Shown: piece after piece, positions 41,695 to 49,911 of the stretch
Numbering within the stretch: the stretch's first letter is position 1
Layout: each line of letters begins with the position of its first letter
From: Myxococcaceae bacterium
Lineage (GTDB): Bacteria > Myxococcota_A > Polyangia > Polyangiales > Ga0077539
Length of the DNA: 64,000 nucleotides
Direction of reading: 5' to 3'
NCBI GenBank assembly: GCA_004297725.1
Contig: SCUS01000081.1
Span: 1-64,000, forward strand
Notes under the pieces: model-generated
The model's database searches: none
Seen by the model: only the letters and a program-made list of their open reading frames with translations
Told to the model about the DNA's origin: nothing
Position numbers and translations under genes: made by a program

Positions 41695-42482
41695 ACCTGG
41701 CGCGCTCCACCCTCCTCACGCTCAGCCTCCTCACGCTCCCGGCCGCCCCGGCGGTCGCGGTCGACCGCACCACCCGCCCCTATCGCTGCGTCGAGCACAT
41801 CCACCGCGAGGTGCCCGGCCAGGACGCCCACGTGGTGCTGATCGACATGCGCTGCCCCGCCATCGACGTGGTGGCGACGCGGCCGGGCGACCGGCGGGCC
41901 TCGGTCAGCGGCTTCGCGCAGGAGTACGCCGCGCAGATCGCCATCAACGCCAACTTCTACGACGGCTCCACCTGCGGGCTCGCGATGGGCGACGGCCGGG
42001 TGTGGCGCGACGCCTACCGCGACCGCTGCGGGGCCTCGCTGGCCTTCGGTCCGTGCGCCGACGGGACGCGGCTCGCCTACTTCGACAGCGTCGACCGCCC
42101 CACCACCTGCGAGCTCGGCTGGGCCCGGCAGGTGATCACCGGGTGGCCCCGGCTCCTCGACCGCGGCGCGACGGTCTTCGAGCCCGAGGAGCCCATCGGG
42201 ATGTACCGCTTCCACCCTCGCACCGCGATCGGCTCCACCCCCGGTGGGGCGACCCTGGTGATCGCCGTGGTCGATGGTCGCCGCAACGGCATCCCGGGCA
42301 TGACCTCGCTGGGACTGATCCCCTTGATGGAGGAGTTCGGGGTGTCGGACGCGATCAACCTCGACGGCGGTGGCAGCACCGAGCTCTACATCGCGGCCGA
42401 AGGGGGCGTGGTGAACCGCCCCAGCGACGGCGTCGAGCGGCGCGTCGGCAACCACCTGGGCATCCGGGTCATCGATCCGTAG
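41691..42482 (+). CDS. Second phosphodiester glycosidase (NAGPA family), without anchor
   Basis: 263 aa from ATG 41691. It has a cleavable signal (MNLARSTLLTLSLLTLPAAPAVA) and the same domain as its upstream neighbour: IAINANFYDGSTCGLAMGDG, HPRTAIGSTPGGATLVIAVVDGRRNG, DAINLDGGGSTELY, NRPSDG..RRVGNHLGIRV. The C-terminal sandwich and sorting tag are absent, so it is probably periplasmic or secreted. The tandem pair arose by duplication. Translational coupling (ATGA) implies co-expression. Confidence 0.88.
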   Translation: MNLARSTLLTLSLLTLPAAPAVAVDRTTRPYRCVEHIHREVPGQDAHVVLIDMRCPAIDVVATRPGDRRASVSGFAQEYAAQIAINANFYDGSTCGLAMGDGRVWRDAYRDRCGASLAFGPCADGTRLAYFDSVDRPTTCELGWARQVITGWPRLLDRGATVFEPEEPIGMYRFHPRTAIGSTPGGATLVIAVVDGRRNGIPGMTSLGLIPLMEEFGVSDAINLDGGGSTELYIAAEGGVVNRPSDGVERRVGNHLGIRVIDP

Positions 42483-42525
42483 CCGCGCCTTGCGTCGCCT
42501 CGCGCGGGAGCCTACGGACGCGGGT

Positions 42526-43410
42526 ATGGAACCTTCCGCTGCGCCTCCCTTCGCTGACCAGCTCCGCGCGCTCCGAGAGGGGGCCGGGGCGCTCTGGCTC
42601 GACGACCGGGCGGTGATCACCGTACGCGGCGACGATCGGCTGACGTGGCTCAACGGGGTGGTGACGGCCGACCTCCGGCCGATCGCGCTGGGTCACGGGG
42701 CCTACACGGCCATCGTCGCGGTGAAGGGGAAGATGCTCGCCGACGCCTTCGTGCACCGCACCGACGACGCGCTGCTGGTGGTGGTCCCGGCCGAGCAGCG
42801 GGACGCGCTGCTGGCGCACTTCGAGCGCTTCATCGTGATGGAGGACGTGCTGCTCGACGCGACCCCCGAGCGGGTGCTCACGGTGCAGGGGCCGAAGGCG
42901 GTGGCGCTCACCGAGGGGTGGCCCGGCCGCTCGATCGCCGACCGGCTGGGGCTCGGGGGCGTCGACGTGCTGGTGGGCGAAGGGCACGAGGCGCCGAGCT
43001 ACGGTGCGGTGACGCCGGTCTCGCGGGAGGCCTTCGACGCCGAGTCCGTGGCGCAGTCGAGGCCGCGCTGGGGCGTGGACTTCGGCATCGACAACTACGT
43101 CCAGGAGGCGGCCATCACGCCGAGGGCGGTGTCGTTCCAGAAGGGCTGCTACCTGGGGCAGGAGGTGGTGTGCCGGCTCCAGATGCGAGGCCACGTGCAG
43201 AAGCAGCTCGTGGCGCTTACCCAGGCGGGTAAGACGCCCGCGGCCGGCGCGGAGGTGATCGCCGAGGGCAAGGTGGTCGGCAAGGTCACCAGCGTGACGG
43301 CGGGCATCGAGGGCGAGCCCGCGAAGCTGCTCGCGATGGTGAAGTACTCGACGCTGGAGAAGCGCCCGGCGCTGGAGATCGACGGCGCCCCGGCGGACTG
43401 GGCGCAGTGA
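42526..43410 (+). CDS. ygfZ: YgfZ/GcvT-type folate-binding protein
   Basis: 294 aa from ATG 42526. The YgfZ signature KGCYLGQEVVCR is present near residue 205, after WGVDFGIDNYVQEAAITPRAVSFQ. The N-terminal half carries DRAVITVRGDDRLTWLNGVVTADLR. YgfZ uses tetrahydrofolate and supports iron-sulphur cluster enzymes such as MiaB. The stop overlaps the next start (GTGA). A WTAC-N8-GTAW site at 43217 lies inside the codons CTT ACC CAG GCG GGT AAG. Confidence 0.9.
   Translation: MEPSAAPPFADQLRALREGAGALWLDDRAVITVRGDDRLTWLNGVVTADLRPIALGHGAYTAIVAVKGKMLADAFVHRTDDALLVVVPAEQRDALLAHFERFIVMEDVLLDATPERVLTVQGPKAVALTEGWPGRSIADRLGLGGVDVLVGEGHEAPSYGAVTPVSREAFDAESVAQSRPRWGVDFGIDNYVQEAAITPRAVSFQKGCYLGQEVVCRLQMRGHVQKQLVALTQAGKTPAAGAEVIAEGKVVGKVTSVTAGIEGEPAKLLAMVKYSTLEKRPALEIDGAPADWAQ
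43217..43232. other. WTAC-N8-GTAW site 9
   Basis: TTAC-CCAGGCGG-GTAA, in ygfZ; codons CTT ACC CAG GCG GGT AAG. Confidence 0.75.
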
Positions 43411-43907
43411 GCGAGGTGCTTCGCGGCGCCGTGATGCTCGCGGCGCTGGCTGGATGCGCGGGAAGCGCGCCGACGGGTTCCACGCTGGGCGCGGCGTCGG
43501 CCGGGGACGAGTCCGTGGTGGCCGACCGGGACGCGGGGCCTGCGCTTCGGGACGCGGAGCTTCGCTGGCTGGCGGCGCACCTCGCGGACGACTCCGACCC
43601 GTCGCACCCCGGGGAGTCGCCCGCGGTGCGTCGGCTGGTGTCCTACGGGGCCGCCGGGGCGAGGGTGGTGGCGGAGGTGTTCCGCGTCGGGGACGAGCGG
43701 CGGGCGCCGTATGCGCGCTCGGTGATCGAGCGGGTGATGCGGGCGCACTGCCGACGCGACCCCGCGGGCGTGGCGCGCACCCGGCGGTGGCTCTTCGCGG
43801 CGGCGGCGGACGCCTCGGTGGCGACCTGGCCCGAGGGGAGCCGCTGGCCGCTGGAGCGGGTCGAGCGGTTGCGGTCCTGGGCCGAGCGCGACGCGCCCTG
43901 CGAGTGA
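43407..43907 (+). CDS. Small lipoprotein, unknown
   Basis: 166 aa from GTG 43407, coupled to ygfZ by a 4-nt overlap. The signal MSEVLRGAVMLAALAGC carries a lipobox LAGC. The mature part is Arg/Ala-rich and helical (AELRWLAAHLADDS, RRLVSYGAAGARVVAEVFRVG, SVIERVMRAHCRRD), similar to HEAT-like helical repeats of unknown function. It converges on the cytochrome-like gene, 9 nt away. Confidence 0.7.
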   Translation: MSEVLRGAVMLAALAGCAGSAPTGSTLGAASAGDESVVADRDAGPALRDAELRWLAAHLADDSDPSHPGESPAVRRLVSYGAAGARVVAEVFRVGDERRAPYARSVIERVMRAHCRRDPAGVARTRRWLFAAAADASVATWPEGSRWPLERVERLRSWAERDAPCE

Positions 43908-43916
43908 CGGGGTCCG

Positions 43917-44345
43917 TCAGGGGTCGCGGGGACCGGGCGCTCCCAGGCGTATCCACTCGCGCACGAGGTCACGCTCCGCGCGCTCGAGCACCGGGACGCC
44001 CTGGGGCATCGAGACGCCGCACGCCCGCGGGTCGGCCTGGCACTCGGGGCGCGGCGCCATGGTCCCGTCGAGCTTGATCATCAGCCAGCTGTTGGCCGGG
44101 TCGCCGGGCACCACGAGCTGGAGCGACGGCACCTCGCGCGACGCCACCCCGACGAGCGCCGCGTGGTCCACGTCTGCGCCGAGGGAGGGATAGGCCGAGC
44201 GGCCGCCGTGGCAGGAGCTGAACACGCAGCTACGGCGCATGATCGCCTGCACGGAGTCCCAGGTCGGCGGACCGGCGTCCACCCCGGTCGCTGCCTCCTC
44301 GCTGCAGCCCGCGAGCGCCAGCAGGCACCACAGCGCGCGCCGCAT
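43917..44345 (-). CDS. Small cytochrome c-like lipoprotein with CX4CH site
   Basis: 142 aa from ATG 44345, 1 nt after the copper monooxygenase stop. The signal MRRALWCLLALAGC gives a lipoprotein. The mature part has IMRRSCVFSSCHGGRSAYPSL, a C-x4-CH motif rather than the normal haem C-x2-CH, then VPGDPANSWLMIKLDG and MPQGVPVLERAERDLVREWIRLG. The last resembles the usual end of c-type cytochrome domains (axial Met region, final helix). It may bind haem through an unusual linkage or have lost it. It may be an electron partner of the adjacent copper monooxygenase. Confidence 0.75.
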   Translation of the reverse strand: MRRALWCLLALAGCSEEAATGVDAGPPTWDSVQAIMRRSCVFSSCHGGRSAYPSLGADVDHAALVGVASREVPSLQLVVPGDPANSWLMIKLDGTMAPRPECQADPRACGVSMPQGVPVLERAERDLVREWIRLGAPGPRDP

Positions 44346-44346
44346 C

Positions 44347-45615
44347 CTACTGGTCTCTCCCGGTCGAGGCGTCCGCGGCGCCGCCATCGCTCGCCGGACC
44401 CGCGTCCGTCGACGGGGCGCACCTCGCGGGCATGCAGACCCGGCCTCGCGAGTCGCCGACGCAGACCGAGCCCGCGCCGCACTGGCTGTCCATCGTGCAG
44501 AGGTGCGTGCAGAACCACTGACCCTCGGTGGGCGCGAGCGCCGCGAGGCAGAGGTTGGCCGCGTTGCCGGCGCACTGGTTGCCGCGCGCGGTGCAGAAGC
44601 GCCCGACGCCCTGCTCGTTGCCGTTCTCACCCGGCTGGACGCAGCTCCCCACGGGCACCCCGCCGTCCCCCAGCGGGACCGACGCGTCGCCCGGACCGCT
44701 GCCCGCGTCGTCGCGCGCGGTGCCGTCCTCGATGCAGCCGTCGAGCTGATCGAAGGGGGTGTAGTACATCACCGAGGCGCACATCTCCTGGTCGGAGCTC
44801 TCGCCGTACGGAACCTCCGCCGAGGTGGTGTTGCTGTGGAAGCAGCGGAGCGAGACCGACTCGTCCGCGCGCAGCGTGAAGACCCGCGGGGTGGTGGGCT
44901 GCTCACCGAAGTTCCAGTCGGTCTCGTAGAGGGCGTCGGTGCTGTCGACGCCGCCGCGGACGAACTCCAGCCGCGACCCGTACTTGTGCATGTGACCGAG
45001 CACCGCGAAGACGTTCATGTCGCGGTTGGGACGGCACGTCATGGCGGTGCGGTGGTTGGTCGAGCGGGCGGGGATGCGCACCGTGCGGTTGTCGACCCCG
45101 AACACCCCCGCGGCGACCACCGGCGCGGCGGGATCGGCCAGCGTGAGGGTCATCGAGGTGCGCGCCCGGATGGGGCTGGCGCTGGCGTTCTGCAGGTGGA
45201 GCTGGATGAGCACCTGCTGGCCGCCGGAAAGCCGGATGCCCGCGCCGCGAGGGAGCTGCAGCGTCCCGCTCTGTACGCCGCCGAGGTAGAGCGGCGCCCA
45301 GGTGGTGCGGAAGAGCGTGCGGCACTCGAAGGTGCCGGCGTCCTCGGGGGCGAGCGTCTGCGCGAAGAAGATGTGGTGCGTGCCCGTGCCGTAGGTGGGC
45401 GTCATCGCGGTGATGACCGTCTCGCGATCGGCCGGCAGCGTGGCGGTCGTACAGAGGTACCGCTCCTCGCCCGGGGCGAGCGTGTACTCGCCACTCGCGA
45501 TGGTCCAGGTGTTGGCCGCCGGGGTCGGCGTCGGAGTCGCGTCATTGCCGCACGACACCAGCGCAGCGGCGGCCAGGAGGGTGAGGGGAACGCCACGGTG
45601 CCTGGAGGGAGTCAT
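44347..45615 (-). CDS. Copper type II monooxygenase-like lipoprotein (PHM/DBH family)
   Basis: 422 aa. The lipoprotein signal ends LVSC. Copper ligands of the peptidylglycine alpha-hydroxylating monooxygenase fold can be placed: H80 and H81 in GTHHIFF, H140 in QLHLQN, H208 and H210 in GHMHKYG, and M278 in DQEMCASVMYY. Spacings (60, 68, 70) closely match those in PHM (65, 70, 72). A Cys-rich tail follows, with Asp/Ala/Gly linkers. The enzyme would hydroxylate a substrate using ascorbate or another donor, outside the cytoplasm. It is followed 1 nt later by the cytochrome-like lipoprotein, likely an electron donor. Confidence 0.82.
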   Translation of the reverse strand: MTPSRHRGVPLTLLAAAALVSCGNDATPTPTPAANTWTIASGEYTLAPGEERYLCTTATLPADRETVITAMTPTYGTGTHHIFFAQTLAPEDAGTFECRTLFRTTWAPLYLGGVQSGTLQLPRGAGIRLSGGQQVLIQLHLQNASASPIRARTSMTLTLADPAAPVVAAGVFGVDNRTVRIPARSTNHRTAMTCRPNRDMNVFAVLGHMHKYGSRLEFVRGGVDSTDALYETDWNFGEQPTTPRVFTLRADESVSLRCFHSNTTSAEVPYGESSDQEMCASVMYYTPFDQLDGCIEDGTARDDAGSGPGDASVPLGDGGVPVGSCVQPGENGNEQGVGRFCTARGNQCAGNAANLCLAALAPTEGQWFCTHLCTMDSQCGAGSVCVGDSRGRVCMPARCAPSTDAGPASDGGAADASTGRDQ

Positions 45616-45649
45616 CGTGATGGAGACAAACCGACTCCGCCCCGGGGCG

Positions 45650-46807
45650 TCAACCGCCGAGCGCGTCGGCGAGGGCGTCGACCACGAGCGCGACCTGCTC
45701 TCGGGTCATCGCCGGGCCGAGCGGCAGCGTGAGCAGGCGGGGCGCCACCGCGTCGGTGCGGGGGAGGCTCGCGGGCACGTCCTGGTAGGCCGAGAAGCGG
45801 TGCGTCGGGGGGTAGTGCACGCTGGTCTGGACGCCCGCGGCGCGCATCGCGGCCATCACCGAGCTGCGCTCCACTCCGCTCGGCAGCAGCACCACGAACA
45901 GGTGCTGCGCGCTCTCCCCGTAGGTCTCGCCGACGAAGGGCACGTGGAGCCCCGAGAGGCGCCCGGAGCGCTCGGCGATGGCGTCGAGGTACCAGCCGCG
46001 AGCCTCGGCCCGACGGCGGTTGGCCTCCGCCAGCCGACCGAGCTGGATGCGCCCGATGGCCGCGCGGATCTCGTCCATGCGCGCGTTGGTGGCGACCCGC
46101 ACCACGTCGTAGGTGAAGGCGTGACCGCGGTGCCGGTCCCAGGTGGTGGTGGTCATGCCGTGGGCGCGCAGGAGCCGCAGGGCCTGGTCGAGGTCGGCGC
46201 GGCGGGTGGTGAGCATCCCCCCTTCGCCGGTGGTCATGTTCTTGTTGCTGAAGAACGAGAAGGCCGCGACGTCGCCGAGCGCCCCGCATCGGGCGCTGCC
46301 GTCGCGCGATCCGGCGCCCGGCGAGTGGGCGCAGTCTTCGACGATGGCCACGTCGGCGCGGCCCATGGCGGCGAGCCCGGCGCGCACGGCGGCCACGTCG
46401 GCGGCGAAGCCCGCGTAGTGCACCAGCACCACGGCGCGGGTCTTCGGCGTGACCCTGGCGAGCACGTCCGCCGGATCGACGCAGAGGTCGTCGTCGCTGG
46501 TGATGTCCGCGAAGACCACCGTGGCGCCCAGGCGACGGGCCGCGTTGGCGGTCGCCACGAAGGTGAGCGCGGGCATCACCACCTCGTCGCCCGGCACCAC
46601 CCCCACCGCGGCGTAGGCGACCTCCAGCCCGACGGTGCAGTTGTTCACCGCGACCGCGTGGGGGACGCCGACCATCGCCGCGAAGGCCGCCTCGAAGGCC
46701 GCCACGCGCTCGCCCTGCGAGAGCCATCCCGAGCGCACCACCTCCGCGGCGGCGAGGGCCTCCTCCTCGCCGAGCGTCACGTCCGTCAGTGGAACCTTCC
46801 AGTTCAT
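45650..46807 (-). CDS. DegT/DnrJ/EryC1/StrS-family sugar aminotransferase
   Basis: 385 aa. PLP lysine K189 lies in FFSNKNMTTGEGGM, with VEDCAHSPGA (D158) before it and GDEVVMPALTFVATANA upstream. RMDEIRAAIGRIQLGRL and TSVHYPPTH complete the family pattern. These enzymes aminate nucleotide-linked keto-sugars for surface polysaccharides. Its start overlaps the nucleotidyltransferase stop by 4 nt (ATGA), so the two form an operon. Which sugar is made is unknown. Confidence 0.93.
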   Translation of the reverse strand: MNWKVPLTDVTLGEEEALAAAEVVRSGWLSQGERVAAFEAAFAAMVGVPHAVAVNNCTVGLEVAYAAVGVVPGDEVVMPALTFVATANAARRLGATVVFADITSDDDLCVDPADVLARVTPKTRAVVLVHYAGFAADVAAVRAGLAAMGRADVAIVEDCAHSPGAGSRDGSARCGALGDVAAFSFFSNKNMTTGEGGMLTTRRADLDQALRLLRAHGMTTTTWDRHRGHAFTYDVVRVATNARMDEIRAAIGRIQLGRLAEANRRRAEARGWYLDAIAERSGRLSGLHVPFVGETYGESAQHLFVVLLPSGVERSSVMAAMRAAGVQTSVHYPPTHRFSAYQDVPASLPRTDAVAPRLLTLPLGPAMTREQVALVVDALADALGG

Positions 46808-47526
46808 CGCTGCTCCTGCATCGCGGCGGGGCCCCGGCCGCCGGCGGCGTCTTCCTGGGCCCGCGCGTAGTCCTCGGGGTTGCCGATATCGAGCCAGTAG
46901 GCGTCGGTGCGGTACGCGGCCACGGTCTCTCCCGCCGCGATGAGCCTCGCCACCAGGTCGGGGAAGTCGAGGTACTCGCCCTCGGTGATGTGGCCGAGCG
47001 CCCTCGCGTCGTAGACGTACACGCCCATCGACACGTCGTAGAGGTACTCCGGCTTCTCCGTGTACTTGGCGATGTTGCCGTCGGCGTCGATGTCGAGCAC
47101 GCCGAGGGAGAGCTTCACCGGCTTGCGATGCACCGCCACGGTGAGCGCCGCTCCGCGCTCGTGGTGGTGCGCGACCAGCGCCCGGAGGTCGAGCTCCGTG
47201 AGCAGGTCGCCGTTGGCCACCAGGAAGGTCTGCCCGAGCCCCGCGATGCGCTTGAGCGGACCCGCCGTCCCGCCGGGGCGCTCGTCTCGGACGAAGCGGT
47301 AGCTGGCGAGCGAGCGCAGCCCGGGGTGGCCCTCGACGTAGGCCATGATGAGCTCGGCCAGGTGGTCGACGGAGAGCACGATCTCCACCACCCCGGCGGC
47401 CACCAGCCGGCGGATGAGCACCTCCAGCACGGCTCGGTCGCCCACCGGCACCAGCGGCTTCGGGAAGGCCGCGGTGAAGGGCGCCAGTCGGCGACCCCTT
47501 CCGCCCGCGAGAATCACCGCCTGCAT
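46804..47526 (-). CDS. Sugar-phosphate nucleotidyltransferase
   Basis: 240 aa. It starts MQAVILAGGRGRRLAPFTAAFPKPLVPVGDR, the nucleotidyltransferase signature, and has FLVANGDLLTELDLRAL and SLGVLDIDADGNIAKYTEKP (acidic and Lys site residues), then YWLDIGNPEDYARA. It makes NDP-sugar from NTP and sugar-1-phosphate. It precedes and is coupled to the aminotransferase. Size fits the short GlmU/RfbA-like class without a hexapeptide domain. Confidence 0.92.
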   Translation of the reverse strand: MQAVILAGGRGRRLAPFTAAFPKPLVPVGDRAVLEVLIRRLVAAGVVEIVLSVDHLAELIMAYVEGHPGLRSLASYRFVRDERPGGTAGPLKRIAGLGQTFLVANGDLLTELDLRALVAHHHERGAALTVAVHRKPVKLSLGVLDIDADGNIAKYTEKPEYLYDVSMGVYVYDARALGHITEGEYLDFPDLVARLIAAGETVAAYRTDAYWLDIGNPEDYARAQEDAAGGRGPAAMQEQR

Positions 47527-47589
47527 GTCGTCGCTCCGGGCCCCGCGTGGTTCATCGCGGGGATCGATGGCACCGCGGGCTCCCCCGCG

Positions 47590-48759
47590 TCAACCGCCGT
47601 CCGGGCGCAGCACCTCGGTGTAGCCCTCCCAGGCCACGAGCCTGGAGAGCGTCTCCTCGTCCACCGGGTCGCACTCGGACACCGCGCGGCCCTCGGCGCG
47701 CAGCCTCGACGCCGTCGAAGCCCTCGCGGCGGCGCTGCCCACGACGAGCACCTTCGAGGGCCTCGGGTCGCGGTCGAGCCCGCGCTGCGCGAGGGCCGAC
47801 TCCACGGCCTCCAGGTCGATGGCCGCGCCGGTGGCGGTGCGGGGCGCGCCGTAGCGGCCGAGCAGCGCGTCGTAGCGCCCGCCCCCGGCGAGGGGAGAGC
47901 CCACGCCGTCGGCGAGCACCTCGAAGAAGAGCCCGGTGTAGTACCCGCGGCCGCGCAGCTCGCCGAGGTCGACGATGACCCGGGAGCCCGAGCGCTCGAG
48001 GCCGGCGACCACCGCAGAGAGGGCGTCGACGACGTCGGCGTGGCCGAGGGCGCGGAGCCCGGCGCTCCATCCATCGAGCTCGGAGGCCTCGCCGGCGCAC
48101 GCGACCAGGCGCTCGACGTGGGCGAGCTCGGCGCCGGAGAGCAGCGAGCGCCACACCGCGTGGTCGCGGACGGCCACCGCGTCGGCGACGGGCTCGCGCA
48201 CCGCGGCGGGGAGCGCGTCGATGACGGCGGAGAGGGCGCCCGCGTGGGAGAGCTCGACCACCAGGTCGCGCAACCCCAGGGCGTGGAGCGCGTCGAGCGT
48301 GGCGGCGATGACCTCGAGGTCGGCGTGCGGCGGGGCGAAGCCGATGCACTCGATGCCCGCCTGGGAGAGCTGCCGCTGGCGCCGGGCGCGGCCCCGAGGG
48401 CGACGCACCACGCTGCCCTCGTAGGAGAGGCGTATCGGCCCCGGGTGCTCGCGGTAGCGCGTCGCGACGAGGCGCGCGATCTGCGGGGTCATGTCGGGGC
48501 GGAGCACCAGGACGTCGCCGACCTCCGGGTCGAGGAAGCGGAGGAGCTCACGGCGGACGGCGCCACCCACGCCCCGGGCGACGACGGACTCGCGCTCGAA
48601 GGCGGGCGGCACCACCGTGGCGTAGCCGTAGCGCTCGAAGGCGGAGAGCACGGTGCGGGCGACGGCGCGGCGGCGGGCGGCGCGCTCGGGCAGGAGGTCG
48701 CGCAGACCCTCCGGGAGCATCGGGGTCAACTCGGTCGGACCGATGGGGGGAACGCTCAT
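47590..48759 (-). CDS. hisZ: ATP phosphoribosyltransferase regulatory subunit (HisRS paralogue)
   Basis: 389 aa from ATG 48759. It has the class II synthetase core with motif 2-like RLSYEGSVVRRPRGR...QLSQAGIECIG, RPDMTPQIARLVATRY, and GRGYYTGLFFEVLADGVGSPLAGGGRYDALLG. The anticodon-binding domain of HisRS is missing. HisZ pairs with short HisG to catalyse the first step of histidine synthesis. No hisG is in the window. The 71-nt gap to the divergent serC holds both promoters. It contains a near-match to the WTAC-N8-GTAW motif (48784-48799). Confidence 0.85.
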   Translation of the reverse strand: MSVPPIGPTELTPMLPEGLRDLLPERAARRRAVARTVLSAFERYGYATVVPPAFERESVVARGVGGAVRRELLRFLDPEVGDVLVLRPDMTPQIARLVATRYREHPGPIRLSYEGSVVRRPRGRARRQRQLSQAGIECIGFAPPHADLEVIAATLDALHALGLRDLVVELSHAGALSAVIDALPAAVREPVADAVAVRDHAVWRSLLSGAELAHVERLVACAGEASELDGWSAGLRALGHADVVDALSAVVAGLERSGSRVIVDLGELRGRGYYTGLFFEVLADGVGSPLAGGGRYDALLGRYGAPRTATGAAIDLEAVESALAQRGLDRDPRPSKVLVVGSAAARASTASRLRAEGRAVSECDPVDEETLSRLVAWEGYTEVLRPDGG

Positions 48760-48830
48760 GTCGGCGCACAACGTAGCAGCGACATACGAATGCTGGTGAG
48801 TCGGCGCGACGGGCGCTAGCTTCCGCCGCC

Positions 48831-49907
48831 ATGAGCGAACGCGCGATCAACTTCAACGCGGGCCCGGCGGCGCTCCCTCGCGTGGTGCTGGAGCAGGCGA
48901 GGGACGAGCTTCTGGATTTCGAGGGCACGGGGATGTCCATCATGGAGCACAGCCACCGGGGCGCCGCGTACGAGCGCGTGCACCACGAGACGGGCGCGCT
49001 GCTGCGTGAGCTCATGGGCCTGCACCCCGACGCGGTGGTGCTCTTCCTCCAAGGGGGGGCCAGCGGGGCCTTCGCGACCGTCCCGATGAACTTCCTGCGC
49101 GGCCGCGCGGACTACGCCGTCACCGGCGGCTGGGGCGAGAAGGCCCTCGCGGAGGCCCTCAACGTCGGCGACGCGGCCGACGCGCTCTCCATGTCCCGGC
49201 GCTACGACCACATCCCGACGATGTCCACGCACGCCACCCGGCCGGGGAGCTCGTACCTGCACATCACCACCAACAACACCCTCGAGGGCACGCAGTACGA
49301 ACGCTTCCCCGAGGGGGGCGTGCCGCTGGTGGCCGACATGTCGTCGGACATCCTGTCGCGCCGCATCGACGCCTCCCGCTTCTCGCTCATCTACGCCGGC
49401 GCGCAGAAGAACCTCGGGCCCTCCGGGCTCACGGTCTTCGTCATCCAGCGGGACTTCCTCGACACCGCCCGCAGCGACGTCCCCACCATCTTCCGCTTCG
49501 CGACGCACGCCGCGCACGACGGGCTCTATCACACGCCCCCTACCTTCGCGGTCTACCTGATGCGCAACGTGCTCCGCTGGGTGAAGTCCCTCGGCGGGGT
49601 CGAGGCCGTCGAGCGCCGCAACGAGGCCAAGGCCCGCGCGCTCTACGCCGCCATCGACGCGCGCCCGGACGTGTACCGCTGCCCCGTCGAGCCAGGCTCG
49701 CGCTCCCGCATGAACGTCGTCTTCTACCTCCCCTCGACGGACCTCGACGACCGCTTCGTCGCCGAGGCGCAGCGCGAGGGCATCGTCGGCCTCAAGGGTC
49801 ACCGCGCCGTCGGGGGCATCCGCGCGTCGCTCTACAACGCCGTCGAGCTCTCGGACGTCCACGTCCTCACCGACTTCATGCGCGCCTTCGCCGACCGGGT
49901 GTCCTGA
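48831..49907 (+). CDS. serC: Phosphoserine aminotransferase
   Basis: 358 aa. It begins AINFNAGPAALPRVVLEQARDELLDF and has SIMEHSHRG, LFLQGGASGAFATVPMNFL, ADMSSDILSRRIDASRFSLIYAGAQKNLGPSG with the PLP lysine, and GHRAVGGIRASLYNAVEL. It transfers the amino group from glutamate to phosphohydroxypyruvate in serine synthesis, and also serves pyridoxine synthesis. Length and motifs match the family throughout. It is monocistronic here, divergent from hisZ. Confidence 0.96.
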   Translation: MSERAINFNAGPAALPRVVLEQARDELLDFEGTGMSIMEHSHRGAAYERVHHETGALLRELMGLHPDAVVLFLQGGASGAFATVPMNFLRGRADYAVTGGWGEKALAEALNVGDAADALSMSRRYDHIPTMSTHATRPGSSYLHITTNNTLEGTQYERFPEGGVPLVADMSSDILSRRIDASRFSLIYAGAQKNLGPSGLTVFVIQRDFLDTARSDVPTIFRFATHAAHDGLYHTPPTFAVYLMRNVLRWVKSLGGVEAVERRNEAKARALYAAIDARPDVYRCPVEPGSRSRMNVVFYLPSTDLDDRFVAEAQREGIVGLKGHRAVGGIRASLYNAVELSDVHVLTDFMRAFADRVS

Positions 49908-49911
49908 TCGG

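Noticed and set aside
42512..42527. CTAC-N8-GTAT at the ygfZ start
   Set aside because: The outer left base is C rather than A/T; looser TAC-N8-GTA matches are expected a few times by chance, so it was not counted.
42523..42538. 16-bp sequence found inverted at 56826-56841
   Set aside because: A single exact 16-mer pair in 64 kb of biased sequence can arise by chance, and the two contexts (a start codon and an upstream region) do not match.
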